Positions 8,073 through 16,757 of a DNA stretch of 64,000 bases are shown here, in pieces. Every line of letters begins with the position of its first letter. Position 1 is the first letter of the stretch. The stretch is from Rubrobacter aplysinae (GTDB lineage Bacteria > Actinomycetota > Rubrobacteria > Rubrobacterales > Rubrobacteraceae), in contig NZ_LEKH01000009.1 in the NCBI RefSeq assembly GCF_001029505.1, positions 1 to 64,000 on the forward strand, written 5' to 3'. The notes under the pieces were generated by a model. That model did not search any database and was not told the DNA's origin. It was given only the letters and a program-made list of their open reading frames with translations. Made by a program: the position numbers and the translations under genes.

Positions 8073-9527
8073 ATGCCCGGCAACAACGAGATATGTAGTA
8101 TGGAAGCCGTCGAGCTCAGGGGTCGTATACGAAACAAGGAACTCTCGCCGGTTGAGGCTGTGGAGGCGGTGCTCGACCGAATGGAGAAACTAGACCCCAC
8201 TCTCCACGCCTTCTGCACGCCAACCCCTGAGAGGGCCCGCGAGCAGGCTCGACGCGTGGAGGACGAGATTCACCGGGGCGAAGATGCCGGGCCGCTCGCT
8301 GGAGTGCCCGTGGGCATAAAGGACCTCGTGGCCACGAAAGGCGTTCGTACGGTCATGAGCTCGCACGCATACAAAGACTTCATACCCGGGGAAGACGACG
8401 TCGCGGTCGAACGCCTCAAGGACGCTGGCGCGATAGTCTTGGGCAAGACCAACGTCCCGGAGTTCGGCTACAGCGGCGTGGGTCACAATCCGGTATTCGA
8501 AACTACTACCAACCCGTGGGACACGAACCTTACGCCTGGCGGATCCAGCGCCGGTTCCGGGGCCGCGGTGGCCTCTGGCATGGGACCTATAGCGGTGGGT
8601 AGCGACGGCGGCGGCTCGGTCCGTATCCCGAGCAGCTTCTGCGGACTCTACGGCATGAAGCCTTCGATGGGGCGGGTCCCCCTGTACCCTGGCTGTCGCG
8701 ACCAGCAGTTCCCCGGTCTCTCCAGCTGGGAGTCCTTGGAGCACATAGGCCCGATGAGCCGCACCGTCCGTGATGGCGCGCTGATGCTTTCCGTGATGGC
8801 TGGCCCGGACGATCGGGATCGTCACAGCCTGCCCGAGCCTCACTTCGACTGGATAGAGACGCTACAGGGAGACTTACGTGGGCTGAAGGTAGCCTACAGC
8901 CCGAACCTGGGCTACGCTCCGGTCGATCCGTGCGTGCGCGAGGTGGTCGGAAAGGCCGCGAAGGTGTTCGAGGAGGATCTCGACTGTACCGTCGAGGAGG
9001 CTAACCCGGGCTTCGACGACCCTTACGATGCCTTCTGGGGGCTGGTCGCCCTGGATACGGACCTCGCGGGTATGCGCGAGATGGCCAGCGAGCTTGGAGA
9101 CAGGATGTCGCCGCATCTCGTGGATTTCCTGGAGCAGGACTGGAAGGCGGAAGATCTCACGAATGCCGTGATGAAACGTAAGGCCGTCTACAACAAAATG
9201 TGGCGTTTCATGAGTGACTACGACCTGCTCCTCACCCCCACACTACCCGTACCGCCGTTCGAGACCGGCATCCAGGGGCCTGGAGTAATAGACGGGCACG
9301 AGGTCGAGCCACTCTACTGGCTCTCTCTTACCTTCCCGATCAATATGACAGGCCAGCCCGCCGCCACCGTGCCTGCGGGGTTCACCCCCGAGGGACTGCC
9401 GGTCGGGATGCAGATCGTGGGGCGGCACCTGGACGACCCGCTGGTACTGAGAGCCTCTGCCGCCTTTGAGAAGGCAAGGCCCTGGGCAGATCGCTGGCCG
9501 TCGCTGCTCGATGAGGTGAGAGCGTAG
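8073..9527 (+). CDS. Amidase-signature hydrolase
   Basis: 484 residues. The Ser-cisSer-Lys triad can be placed at Lys83 (GIKDLV), Ser158 (GGSSAGS) and Ser182 (SDGGGSVRIP), with the family's 24-residue spacing between the serines. It hydrolyses a C-N amide bond; the substrate cannot be read from sequence. ATG 8073 is supported by GAAGGAGGGTTTCGAG upstream. It is followed 167 bp later by a metal-dependent amidohydrolase on the same strand, and two more amidases lie within 6 kb, so a shared amide-degradation role is likely. It is not gatA-like in context, as gatB and gatC are absent. Confidence 0.88.
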   Translation: MPGNNEICSMEAVELRGRIRNKELSPVEAVEAVLDRMEKLDPTLHAFCTPTPERAREQARRVEDEIHRGEDAGPLAGVPVGIKDLVATKGVRTVMSSHAYKDFIPGEDDVAVERLKDAGAIVLGKTNVPEFGYSGVGHNPVFETTTNPWDTNLTPGGSSAGSGAAVASGMGPIAVGSDGGGSVRIPSSFCGLYGMKPSMGRVPLYPGCRDQQFPGLSSWESLEHIGPMSRTVRDGALMLSVMAGPDDRDRHSLPEPHFDWIETLQGDLRGLKVAYSPNLGYAPVDPCVREVVGKAAKVFEEDLDCTVEEANPGFDDPYDAFWGLVALDTDLAGMREMASELGDRMSPHLVDFLEQDWKAEDLTNAVMKRKAVYNKMWRFMSDYDLLLTPTLPVPPFETGIQGPGVIDGHEVEPLYWLSLTFPINMTGQPAATVPAGFTPEGLPVGMQIVGRHLDDPLVLRASAAFEKARPWADRWPSLLDEVRA

Positions 9528-9694
9528 GAACCCGCGGGGCTCTCGGTAGGGGCTTGCGAATGATATCCAGCAGGCACCCGGGGTCGCCGAGTACGGTAGG
9601 AAAGGTTACCTGACACTCGTTCTCGACGGCCTGTCTGGGATGCAAAAATTCGCGGCATGGCCGGGACCCGGAGGTCCAGAGAAAGGATTTTAGT

Positions 9695-11053
9695 ATGGCT
9701 TATGAAACGGGCTTTGGAGCAGTCCCGGAGAATCTGGGTGCGATACGGCAGGGCCGCCTCCACCATCCTGGTGACCATGTCGAGCCCTCGGGCCGCACTA
9801 TTTTGAAAGGCGGTAAGGTGATCGACCCCGCAAACGGGGTCGAGGACGAGTTGGACGTCGCATTCCGGGAGTCCCGCATCGAGGAGGTTGCCGGAGAGGT
9901 GAGGCCGGGACCCGGCGACCGCGTCTACGACGTGAGGGGGCTGCAGGTGTGGCCCGGGCTCATAGACATGCACTTACACCTCGGCGACCTTTTCGAGGCG
10001 AGCTCTTCCCCAATCTTTGAATCCGTAGCCGACGGAGTTACGGTTGCCCTCTCACCAGGAGCCGGCAACTCTTTCATGTCACCGGCTTTACTAGGCGCCG
10101 AGGTAGACCGTGGCGTGCCGCTCGACATGGGTCTTTATCTCGGAGGGCCCAACGTAATGGGAAGTCGGCTCTCTGTGGATGAGCTAGTCCCCCTGTTCCA
10201 GGGTGATCTTTCTGAAGAGGTCGCTTCAGAGAAAATGACGCGCAACCCTGTTGCTTACGCGACCGCTCCCCTGACAGTGGGCCTCAAGGATCACATGGGT
10301 CACTTCATTGCAGATGACGAGACTTTGGATAGTCTATTCGAGGTCGCATCGCGCGCCGGGCTGGTCTTCATGAGTCATGCCCAAGATCCCGAGCACGGCG
10401 AGCGGCTGGTCGAGCTTTCCAATGGCCGGCCGCTACATCTTACACACTGCACCGCGGCGGGTTCGGGCAGTCATGGCGACGCTAGAGAGGGGATGCAACG
10501 CTTCATAGAGATGATGAAGCAGGACCATATCTCGGGTGATCTGATGACCGCCCACCTACGGCCGGGGCTGGGAAACCGCGAGGGCATCCTAATAGATGCC
10601 GGCGCGCAGCAGCTCGCCCACGAGGCTCTGGCGGATGGCACCGTCGAGGTGCTTATCTCCGATGGACAGTGTGACGCGACGATGAAGGGCTTTGGAGATA
10701 CCCGGGACAATGTGCCCGCGCTACTGGAGCTGGTAGAGCAAGGCGTCTTATCATCTTCTCGCTCTGTAGCGACGATGACGAGCAATGTGACCAGACTGCT
10801 CGCAGACCTGACTCATCAGGAGTGGTGGACCAAAGAACTTGGCCATCTGGGCAACGGTGCGCGAGCCAATATTACCGTCGTAGACCCATTCGACAAGATG
10901 CCCACCTTCGTCTTCGTAAATGGCTCTATGGCAGCCATGGAGGGTCGGCCCATTAGAGAAGCGAGCGGCGCGGGTGGCTGGGTCACGAAGTTCGGTATTC
11001 TGGAGCGTACCGGGGTAGGCGATCTCTCCGCCTTTCGCTACGAGACCGGATAA
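9695..11053 (+). CDS. Metal-dependent amidohydrolase (dihydroorotase/hydantoinase-like)
   Basis: 452 residues. The N-terminal beta sandwich (ILKGGKVIDPANGVEDE) leads into the HxH metal motif DMHLHLGD (His93, His95). Further histidines follow in MSHAQDPEHGER and PLHLTHCTAAGS. The C-terminal GNGARANITVVDP is typical of cyclic-amide hydrolases. It probably opens or cleaves a cyclic amide or carbamoyl-type bond in the cytoplasm. It shares a strand with the amidase upstream and ends 18 bp from the convergent third hydrolase. AAAGGA precedes the start. The exact substrate is unknown. Confidence 0.78.
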   Translation: MAYETGFGAVPENLGAIRQGRLHHPGDHVEPSGRTILKGGKVIDPANGVEDELDVAFRESRIEEVAGEVRPGPGDRVYDVRGLQVWPGLIDMHLHLGDLFEASSSPIFESVADGVTVALSPGAGNSFMSPALLGAEVDRGVPLDMGLYLGGPNVMGSRLSVDELVPLFQGDLSEEVASEKMTRNPVAYATAPLTVGLKDHMGHFIADDETLDSLFEVASRAGLVFMSHAQDPEHGERLVELSNGRPLHLTHCTAAGSGSHGDAREGMQRFIEMMKQDHISGDLMTAHLRPGLGNREGILIDAGAQQLAHEALADGTVEVLISDGQCDATMKGFGDTRDNVPALLELVEQGVLSSSRSVATMTSNVTRLLADLTHQEWWTKELGHLGNGARANITVVDPFDKMPTFVFVNGSMAAMEGRPIREASGAGGWVTKFGILERTGVGDLSAFRYETG

Positions 11054-11071
11054 ACACGAAAGGTACTCGGT

Positions 11072-12184
11072 CTAGCGTACGATCGTTTCGGAGCTTGGCA
11101 GTCCCAGGGACCTCCCGACAGCGAGCAACTGGGCCTCGTTTCCCGGTCGGGCCGCTACCTGAACAGGACCGTCCTCCGTGGGCACCGCAAGGGCGGGCCA
11201 GCCGAGTTCGTTGTAGAGAGGCGTGTGCCGCAGGAGCCTCAAGCTGGTTATGAACTCATCGTGCTCAAAGTCCGAGAGTGCAGATTCGAGCAGAGGCGCG
11301 GCCCCGTCTAGCAGAGGACCTACTAGCACTTCCGCTCCCTCCACGGCCTGTAAGAACCTGCTACGCCAGGCTTCGATCGTTTGGCGCGCCTGGTCCGCGC
11401 CATCGAAGGAGAGGTCGAATTTCCAGCGTAGATCCTTGCCGTAGCGTTCCGGATCCGCTTCGTAACGCTTCCCATGAACCTCCCAGACCTGCTCTCGGAA
11501 TAGGGTCCAGTGTTCCGCTGGTAAGTCCGGCACCTCTAGATCGACGCCAATACGGCTCACCCGGAGATCGGAGGGGTCGGGCAGCTCGTCTAGCCCTAGT
11601 ACCTGCTGTAGATCTTCGATACCCGCAGCCAGGTAGCCTAGAGAGTCATATGACGCCGCGAGAGGGAAGATACCTCCCATCGGCGCGGCACCGTTGGTGA
11701 GCTTTAATCCGTATACACCGCAACACGCGGCCGGTATACGTACGGAGCCACTAGTATCTGTACCTACGGCTAGTCTGCAGACGCCCGCCGAAACGGCCGC
11801 GGCTGAGCCTCCGCTAGATCCTCCGGCTGTTCGAGATCTATCTCGAGGGGTGAAGATTGCCCCATAGTGTGGATTGTAGCCACTCACGCCGTAGGCGAAC
11901 TCGTTCAGGTTGGTCTTGCCGAGGACTATAGCTCCCTCGGCCTCCAGAGCGTCGACTGCGGGCGCGTTGCGCTCCGGTACATGGTCGGCGAAGATCTTCG
12001 AACCGTATGTGGTCCTAAGCCCTGCAGTATCCACCAGGTCCTTTACGCCTATCAGGAGGCCGGAGAGTCGTCCGCCCCGTGGAGCTTTCGCCTGAGCTAA
12101 AACCCGGTCCCGGTCCACCTCTATGAAGGCGCCGAGATCGGGGTCCATGAGATCTAGCGCCGCCAGAGCCTCATTCTGCGACAT
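11072..12184 (-). CDS. Amidase-signature hydrolase, short form
   Basis: 370 residues, shorter than the usual 450-500. Lys48 (GVKDLVD), Ser123 (GGSSGGS) and Ser147 (TDTSGSVRIP) form the triad. The second ATG (12184) is chosen because GGGAGG sits 6 bases upstream; a frame extending to 12388 adds a low-quality basic leader. The shortness comes mainly from the region after the triad (about 150-370). It is divergent from the membrane protein at 12432 and convergent with the amidohydrolase, placing it in the amide-processing block. Confidence 0.85.
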   Translation of the reverse strand: MSQNEALAALDLMDPDLGAFIEVDRDRVLAQAKAPRGGRLSGLLIGVKDLVDTAGLRTTYGSKIFADHVPERNAPAVDALEAEGAIVLGKTNLNEFAYGVSGYNPHYGAIFTPRDRSRTAGGSSGGSAAAVSAGVCRLAVGTDTSGSVRIPAACCGVYGLKLTNGAAPMGGIFPLAASYDSLGYLAAGIEDLQQVLGLDELPDPSDLRVSRIGVDLEVPDLPAEHWTLFREQVWEVHGKRYEADPERYGKDLRWKFDLSFDGADQARQTIEAWRSRFLQAVEGAEVLVGPLLDGAAPLLESALSDFEHDEFITSLRLLRHTPLYNELGWPALAVPTEDGPVQVAARPGNEAQLLAVGRSLGLPSSETIVR

Positions 12185-12431
12185 AGCCATCCTCCCTGTT
12201 CGACTCTCTCCGACTTCTCCGCCCCACCGAGGCGCGCTCAGTCTTCTGAGTCTAAACGATTGCTTGTTCTTACGCTGTCCGCTACATTTCCCGCTAAGGT
12301 TCTCTGGGATTGTCGTCTTGGCAAGTACCACTAGGGGCCGGGCGGAGGGAGCGTCAATATTCGGTGACGCGTGATCTACGAAGGGCACTTGCCGCTTCTA
12401 AAGTGTGATCGGCGCGTGAGGGAGGGGCAAG

Positions 12432-13646
12432 ATGAGAGGTAGAACACGGATATTTCCGGAATTTCTTGCGGTTGTAGCCGCTGGCTTCATCCTGTACGGG
12501 GTCATGCTGGCCTTGGAAGGACCGCTCGGGCGGAGTTCACCGCTCTTCTCGTTCGAGACTTGGTTGGCAAAGGCTCCAGACAATCTTCTATACCGGCTGC
12601 TCTGGCTCCTTGGCGATGTCTCTGAGGCTGAGTTTTACGCTGGTGTGTTTGGCGGCGTAGGTCTCCTGGCCTTCGCCTTTATCGCTTACCGGCTTGACCA
12701 GGCTGGCTCTAGATGGAGAGGATTCCCCATATCCTACGGTACTGGACTGTGGCCCTGGGTCCTGGCCGCCTCGTCTCTGGGGCTCATCATTTCCGTGTTT
12801 TTGTTCGGCGGTTTCCTCTCCGGTGGGTGGGTCCCGACATTCGTGCCGTTTGTCAGCGTGCCCGCCGGTGTCGTCTTCATCTATGGTAGAGGGTGGAAGA
12901 ACGTTTTTACGGGCGGCATTCTGGGAGGCCTGGTCACGTTCCCCATCGCCTACCTGACCATCCAGTATCTTCTGGCACCCTTTGGGCTCCCGCCAGTGAT
13001 AGGGGCCGTGACCGGTATGTGGCTCGGGGCGATCATCGTCTTCGAGCTTTGCCGCTTCCTGCCCTGGATGACCCGCGAAGATGCCCCCATCGAAGGTGAT
13101 GATATCCCGGAGACGGAGGCGGGGGCGAGCGTCCAGGAATCTTCTCCGCTCAATGTCCCGGGTACAAGAGGCTGGTTCGGTCGGAGAGTGCTCGCTGAGT
13201 TCTCCGAAGCCCAGCTCTATGGCAACGAGTTAGCCTCGGCCGGCTTGATCCTGGGCACCCTCCTAACCTGGGCGCTCAACCCCCTGCACCCGGCGCTAGG
13301 GTCCGGCCTCCTTCCCGCTATCATCCTAAGCCAGGTGCTCACCGCCGCCATCGGCCTTCTGCTTTACTACGGCGGATGGCAGAGCAACGAGTGGTACCCG
13401 ACGTTCGTGCCCGTTGTGAGCGTGGCCCCCGCAGCGGTCTTGACTTACGGTGGAAGTATGCAAAGCATAATCGCCGGCGCCGTGCTTGGAGCTATCGCCG
13501 GACCTCCGGTAGCGCAAGCCATCATAAAGCGGTTACCCGATCACTGGCACCTCTTCATTGGTAACACGTTCTCGATGGCAATCTGCACGCTAATCATAAT
13601 CCCGATACTCGGGCTCCTGCCAGGGTTCGAAGTAGTGTCAGCTTAA
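12432..13646 (+). CDS. Membrane protein with two internally repeated halves
   Basis: 404 residues, about 10 hydrophobic segments, family not recognised. Two similar modules are visible: GGWVPTFVPFVSVPAGVVFI near 125-150 followed by YGRGWKNVFTGGILGG, and NEWYPTFVPVVSVAPAAVLT near 315-340 followed by YGGSMQSIIAGAVLGA. The linker (about 215-245) is acidic and hydrophilic. Duplicated halves are typical of transporters, and its place among amidases suggests uptake of their substrate, but that is inference. GGGAGGGGCAAG precedes the start. It is divergent from the short amidase across a 247-bp gap. Confidence 0.7.
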   Translation: MRGRTRIFPEFLAVVAAGFILYGVMLALEGPLGRSSPLFSFETWLAKAPDNLLYRLLWLLGDVSEAEFYAGVFGGVGLLAFAFIAYRLDQAGSRWRGFPISYGTGLWPWVLAASSLGLIISVFLFGGFLSGGWVPTFVPFVSVPAGVVFIYGRGWKNVFTGGILGGLVTFPIAYLTIQYLLAPFGLPPVIGAVTGMWLGAIIVFELCRFLPWMTREDAPIEGDDIPETEAGASVQESSPLNVPGTRGWFGRRVLAEFSEAQLYGNELASAGLILGTLLTWALNPLHPALGSGLLPAIILSQVLTAAIGLLLYYGGWQSNEWYPTFVPVVSVAPAAVLTYGGSMQSIIAGAVLGAIAGPPVAQAIIKRLPDHWHLFIGNTFSMAICTLIIIPILGLLPGFEVVSA

Positions 13647-13687
13647 CTGACGCCGGAATAGCGCATGGGAGTCTATGCTTGCCAATG

Positions 13688-14045
13688 TCAAAACCGGGTT
13701 GTTATAGGACGCGTCGTCTCGTAGGCTTGGATGGCCTGCAACACGAGCGCATCGGCATACCTGGTTCCTGCAATCTGTAGCCCCATCGGGAGCCTGTCCA
13801 AGAATCCGCAGAGTACGGTGGCTGTCGGCTAATGGCTCAGGTTGAGTGGGTATGAGAACGGGGTCCACTTTGTCCAGCGTTCTCCTGCTTCTTCTGGGCC
13901 GGGCGACTCGACACCGGTATCGAACGCCAGGAGCAGGACAGTGGGGATTAGCAAGAGGTCGTAGTAGCGCGGGAGGAATCGCCCTCAGGACCGTGAGTTC
14001 TCCGCGGCGCTCGCCTGCATTCAGATACTCCAGGACGGAGCAGTT
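13688..14045 (-). pseudogene. Decayed amidase-signature gene, C-terminal part
   Basis: On the minus strand one frame reads RFLPRYYDLLLIPTVLLLAF, then ESPGPEEAGERWTKWTPFSY, PLNLSH, an in-frame TAG (CAG Gln expected), PTATVLCGFLDRLPMGLQIA, and ends ETTRPITTRF-stop at 13688. This follows the last 110 or so residues of an amidase (compare YDLLLTPTLPVPPF and LPVGMQIVG in the intact copies). The catalytic domain is missing and the frame is lost above about 13985. It ends just upstream of the intact amidase at 14066, so a neighbouring copy has been degraded. Confidence 0.78.
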
Positions 14046-14065
14046 CTCGTCTTGACCCGCGATTT

Positions 14066-15529
14066 CTATCTACCTCGTTCGCCTAAGGCGTGCTCAAAAA
14101 CTCTTGCCAGCTGGAGAACGCCCAGCTCGTTCTTGTACCTTCCTACTATCTGCAAGCCCACGGGCAATCCCTCGAGCGTAAAGCCACAGGGAACCGAGAT
14201 CGCGGGTAACCCGGTAACCGTGATGTAGTAACAGGAACGCATCCAGTCTATATACGTTTCTAGCTCCACGCCGTTTATCTCGGTAACGTAGCGTTGTTCT
14301 ATGTCGAAAGGCGGGACCTGTGTGGTAGGCAGGATGAGGAATTCGTATTTCTCCATGAACTCGCGCGCCTTGTGGTAGAGGCTCCCGCGCAAGCGCTCGG
14401 CTTCTCCCACCTGACGCCCACTGAGTCGACGGCCTTCCTCTATGTTCCAGACGACGGTATCCTTGAGCGCCTCCCGATTACCATCGAGCAGATGTCCGTA
14501 CGAGAGCTCGAATTGCCAGGCTCTCCAGACCTTGAACACCTCATCTGCGCCGGAGAGGTCTGGCTCGGCCTCCTCGACAACGCACCCGATACTCTCGAAG
14601 ACCCCGCGCTTGGACTCAAAGCTATCCGTCACCCGGGAGTCGAACGGCAAACCTCCAAGATTCCTGCTCCACGCTATACGCGTGCCGCCAAAGTCGCGTT
14701 CGAGCAGGCTTCCAGAGCCTTTAACGGTCTCGCTGATGGATAGTGGCGCGCGGATGTCCGGACCCGAGATGGCTTCCAGAACCAGCGCCACGTCTCCGAC
14801 GGTACGGCCCATCGGGCCGTCAACCGAGAGCGGCGACCAGGGGGCATCCGAGGGCCAGGTGGGCACCGTACCTGGTGACGGTCGCAAGCCGACCACGTTA
14901 CAGAAGGCGGCGGGGTTCCGGAGCGAGCCGCCCATGTCGCTACCGTCGGCGAGCGGGATCATGTCACAGGCGAGGGCGGCCGCCGCCCCGCCACTCGACC
15001 CGCCGCACGTTTTGGAGAGGTCGTATGGGTTCCTGGTCTCACCAAAAACTTCGTTGAAGGTCTGCGAGCCCGCGCCGAACTCGGGGGTGTTGGTCTTGCC
15101 GATGGTAATGGCCCCCGCCCCTCTCATCCTCTGTACTATGAGGGCGTCCTCTTCCGGAACGAAGTCCTTGAAGACCTGCGAGCCGTAGGTGGTCCGGATC
15201 CCCCTGGTAGGGAATAGATCCTTGTGGGCCACCGGCAGCCCGTGGAGCGGACCAACGTCTTCGCCCCGGCCAAGCGCCTCGTCCGCAGCCCGAGCATCAC
15301 TCATGGCCCGCTCGGGGACCAGGGTGACTATGGCGTTGACCCGGGGGTTGAGCCGCTCTATGCGTTCCAAGTACGCCCCCATGACCTCGACCGCGGAAAG
15401 CTCTCGGCTCCGTAGACGGTGGGCCAACTCCACGGCGGTAAGGGGGCATATCTCGGACACCCGCCCGGCATCCTTTTCTCCCGTAACACTGGGGATGCTG
15501 GATCCCGGCTCCCTAGACGGCTTAGACAA
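14066..15529 (-). CDS. Amidase-signature hydrolase
   Basis: 487 residues from TTG 15529, which has GAGGAG about 10 bases upstream and overlaps the M20 gene's end by 8 bp; a GTG 23 codons inside is the alternative. Triad residues are Lys103 (VAHKDLF), Ser178 (GGSSGGA) and Ser202 (SDMGGSLRNP). It is the last gene of a four-gene minus-strand operon (DUF3311, symporter, M20 deacylase, amidase). The arrangement implies import of an N-acyl or amide compound followed by two hydrolytic steps. Confidence 0.86.
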   Translation of the reverse strand: MSKPSREPGSSIPSVTGEKDAGRVSEICPLTAVELAHRLRSRELSAVEVMGAYLERIERLNPRVNAIVTLVPERAMSDARAADEALGRGEDVGPLHGLPVAHKDLFPTRGIRTTYGSQVFKDFVPEEDALIVQRMRGAGAITIGKTNTPEFGAGSQTFNEVFGETRNPYDLSKTCGGSSGGAAAALACDMIPLADGSDMGGSLRNPAAFCNVVGLRPSPGTVPTWPSDAPWSPLSVDGPMGRTVGDVALVLEAISGPDIRAPLSISETVKGSGSLLERDFGGTRIAWSRNLGGLPFDSRVTDSFESKRGVFESIGCVVEEAEPDLSGADEVFKVWRAWQFELSYGHLLDGNREALKDTVVWNIEEGRRLSGRQVGEAERLRGSLYHKAREFMEKYEFLILPTTQVPPFDIEQRYVTEINGVELETYIDWMRSCYYITVTGLPAISVPCGFTLEGLPVGLQIVGRYKNELGVLQLARVFEHALGERGR

Positions 15530-16697
15530 CCCCCAAATACTCCTCGGCGAGCGCGACGTAGAACCGGATACCCTCCAGATACTTCTCCACGTCTATCCAC
15601 TCGTCGGGCTGATGGGCCATGCCGGGCTCGCCCGGGCCGTAGATCAGCGTCGGTAAACCTAGTTGGGGGACGTAGACAGAGGCATCCGTGTAGTATTTGG
15701 CGCCCTCTGGGGTGAGATGCTGACCGAGACGCCTCTTTGCGGTATCCAGACACAGTCCTATAAAAGGATCGTCTTCGGGAGTGGACACCGGGGCCATGTC
15801 GTTAACCACCCTGACCTCGTAAGAAGCCCCCGTACTGCTACATACCTCCGCAAGCGCCCGTTCGATCTCCGAGAGCACCTCTTCGTGGCTCTGGCCCGGC
15901 ACCGTACGGAGGTCCAGGGTCGCGCTACACCCGTCGGCGACCACGTTGGCCTTGACGCCGCCCTCTATGGTCCCGACGTTGATGGTCGGTCCTCCGAGTA
16001 GCGGATGCTCCTCGTGGCTGAAGGAGTGGCCCTCCAGCCAGTTGAGAAAGTGCCTCATCTTATCAATGGCGTTGACGCCGTTCTCCGGCATCGAGCCGTG
16101 GGCCGTCCTACCGGAGATCGAGACCTCCACCCACAGCGTCCCCTTGTGGGCGACGAAGGCGCCGTTTGCGCTGGGCTCGCCCACGACTAGCGCCGTGGCG
16201 TCGTCCATCTGACCCTTTTTCACCACCTCATGGGCGCCGAGGCCGTCCACCTCCTCGCCGACGGTGCCGACGAACCGCAGCTCCCCCCCGAGCCGGGTGC
16301 CGGAACGCCGCAGATATTCGAGGGCGAGCACCATGGCCGCGACGCCGCCTTTCATATCCGTGGTGCCGCGGCCGTACATCCTACCCTTGGCAGACTCTCC
16401 GCCAAGAGGCTCGTGCTCCCAGCTAGCGTTCCCTAAAGGCACGGTGTCGAAGTGTCCGCTGTATACGAGTACCCGGCCCTCTATGGAGGCCTCACCGGGA
16501 AGACTGGCCAGTAGGTTCGTGCGACCTTTCTGCACTTCATGCATCTCGGCGGTCACCCCGGCCGCCGCGAGACGCTCCTCGATCTTCTCGGCTACCGCGT
16601 GCTCGTCGCCTGGCGGGTTGATGCTCTCTGTCTGGACCAGCGACTGGAGAAACGAGACTGCTTCATCTCTATCAAGTATGTCGAATACTCTTTGCAA
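15522..16697 (-). CDS. M20-family deacylase/peptidase (ArgE/DapE-like)
   Basis: 391 residues. Metal ligands and catalysis are in VYSGHFDTVP, YGRGTTDMKGG and VGTVGEEVDGLGAHE, with the dimerisation domain inserted at about 175-290 and a late YTDASVYVPQLG. M20 enzymes remove an acyl or aminoacyl group from an amino acid using two zinc ions. It overlaps the downstream amidase by 8 bp and lies 60 bp after the sodium symporter in the same operon, so it probably acts on the imported compound. Confidence 0.87.
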   Translation of the reverse strand: MQRVFDILDRDEAVSFLQSLVQTESINPPGDEHAVAEKIEERLAAAGVTAEMHEVQKGRTNLLASLPGEASIEGRVLVYSGHFDTVPLGNASWEHEPLGGESAKGRMYGRGTTDMKGGVAAMVLALEYLRRSGTRLGGELRFVGTVGEEVDGLGAHEVVKKGQMDDATALVVGEPSANGAFVAHKGTLWVEVSISGRTAHGSMPENGVNAIDKMRHFLNWLEGHSFSHEEHPLLGGPTINVGTIEGGVKANVVADGCSATLDLRTVPGQSHEEVLSEIERALAEVCSSTGASYEVRVVNDMAPVSTPEDDPFIGLCLDTAKRRLGQHLTPEGAKYYTDASVYVPQLGLPTLIYGPGEPGMAHQPDEWIDVEKYLEGIRFYVALAEEYLGVV

Positions 16698-16757
16698 TTA
16701 CGGTAGCCCCCTTCACGATATTAGCGGCAATTAGCGGCAGCCAGGTGGCTCTGGATT

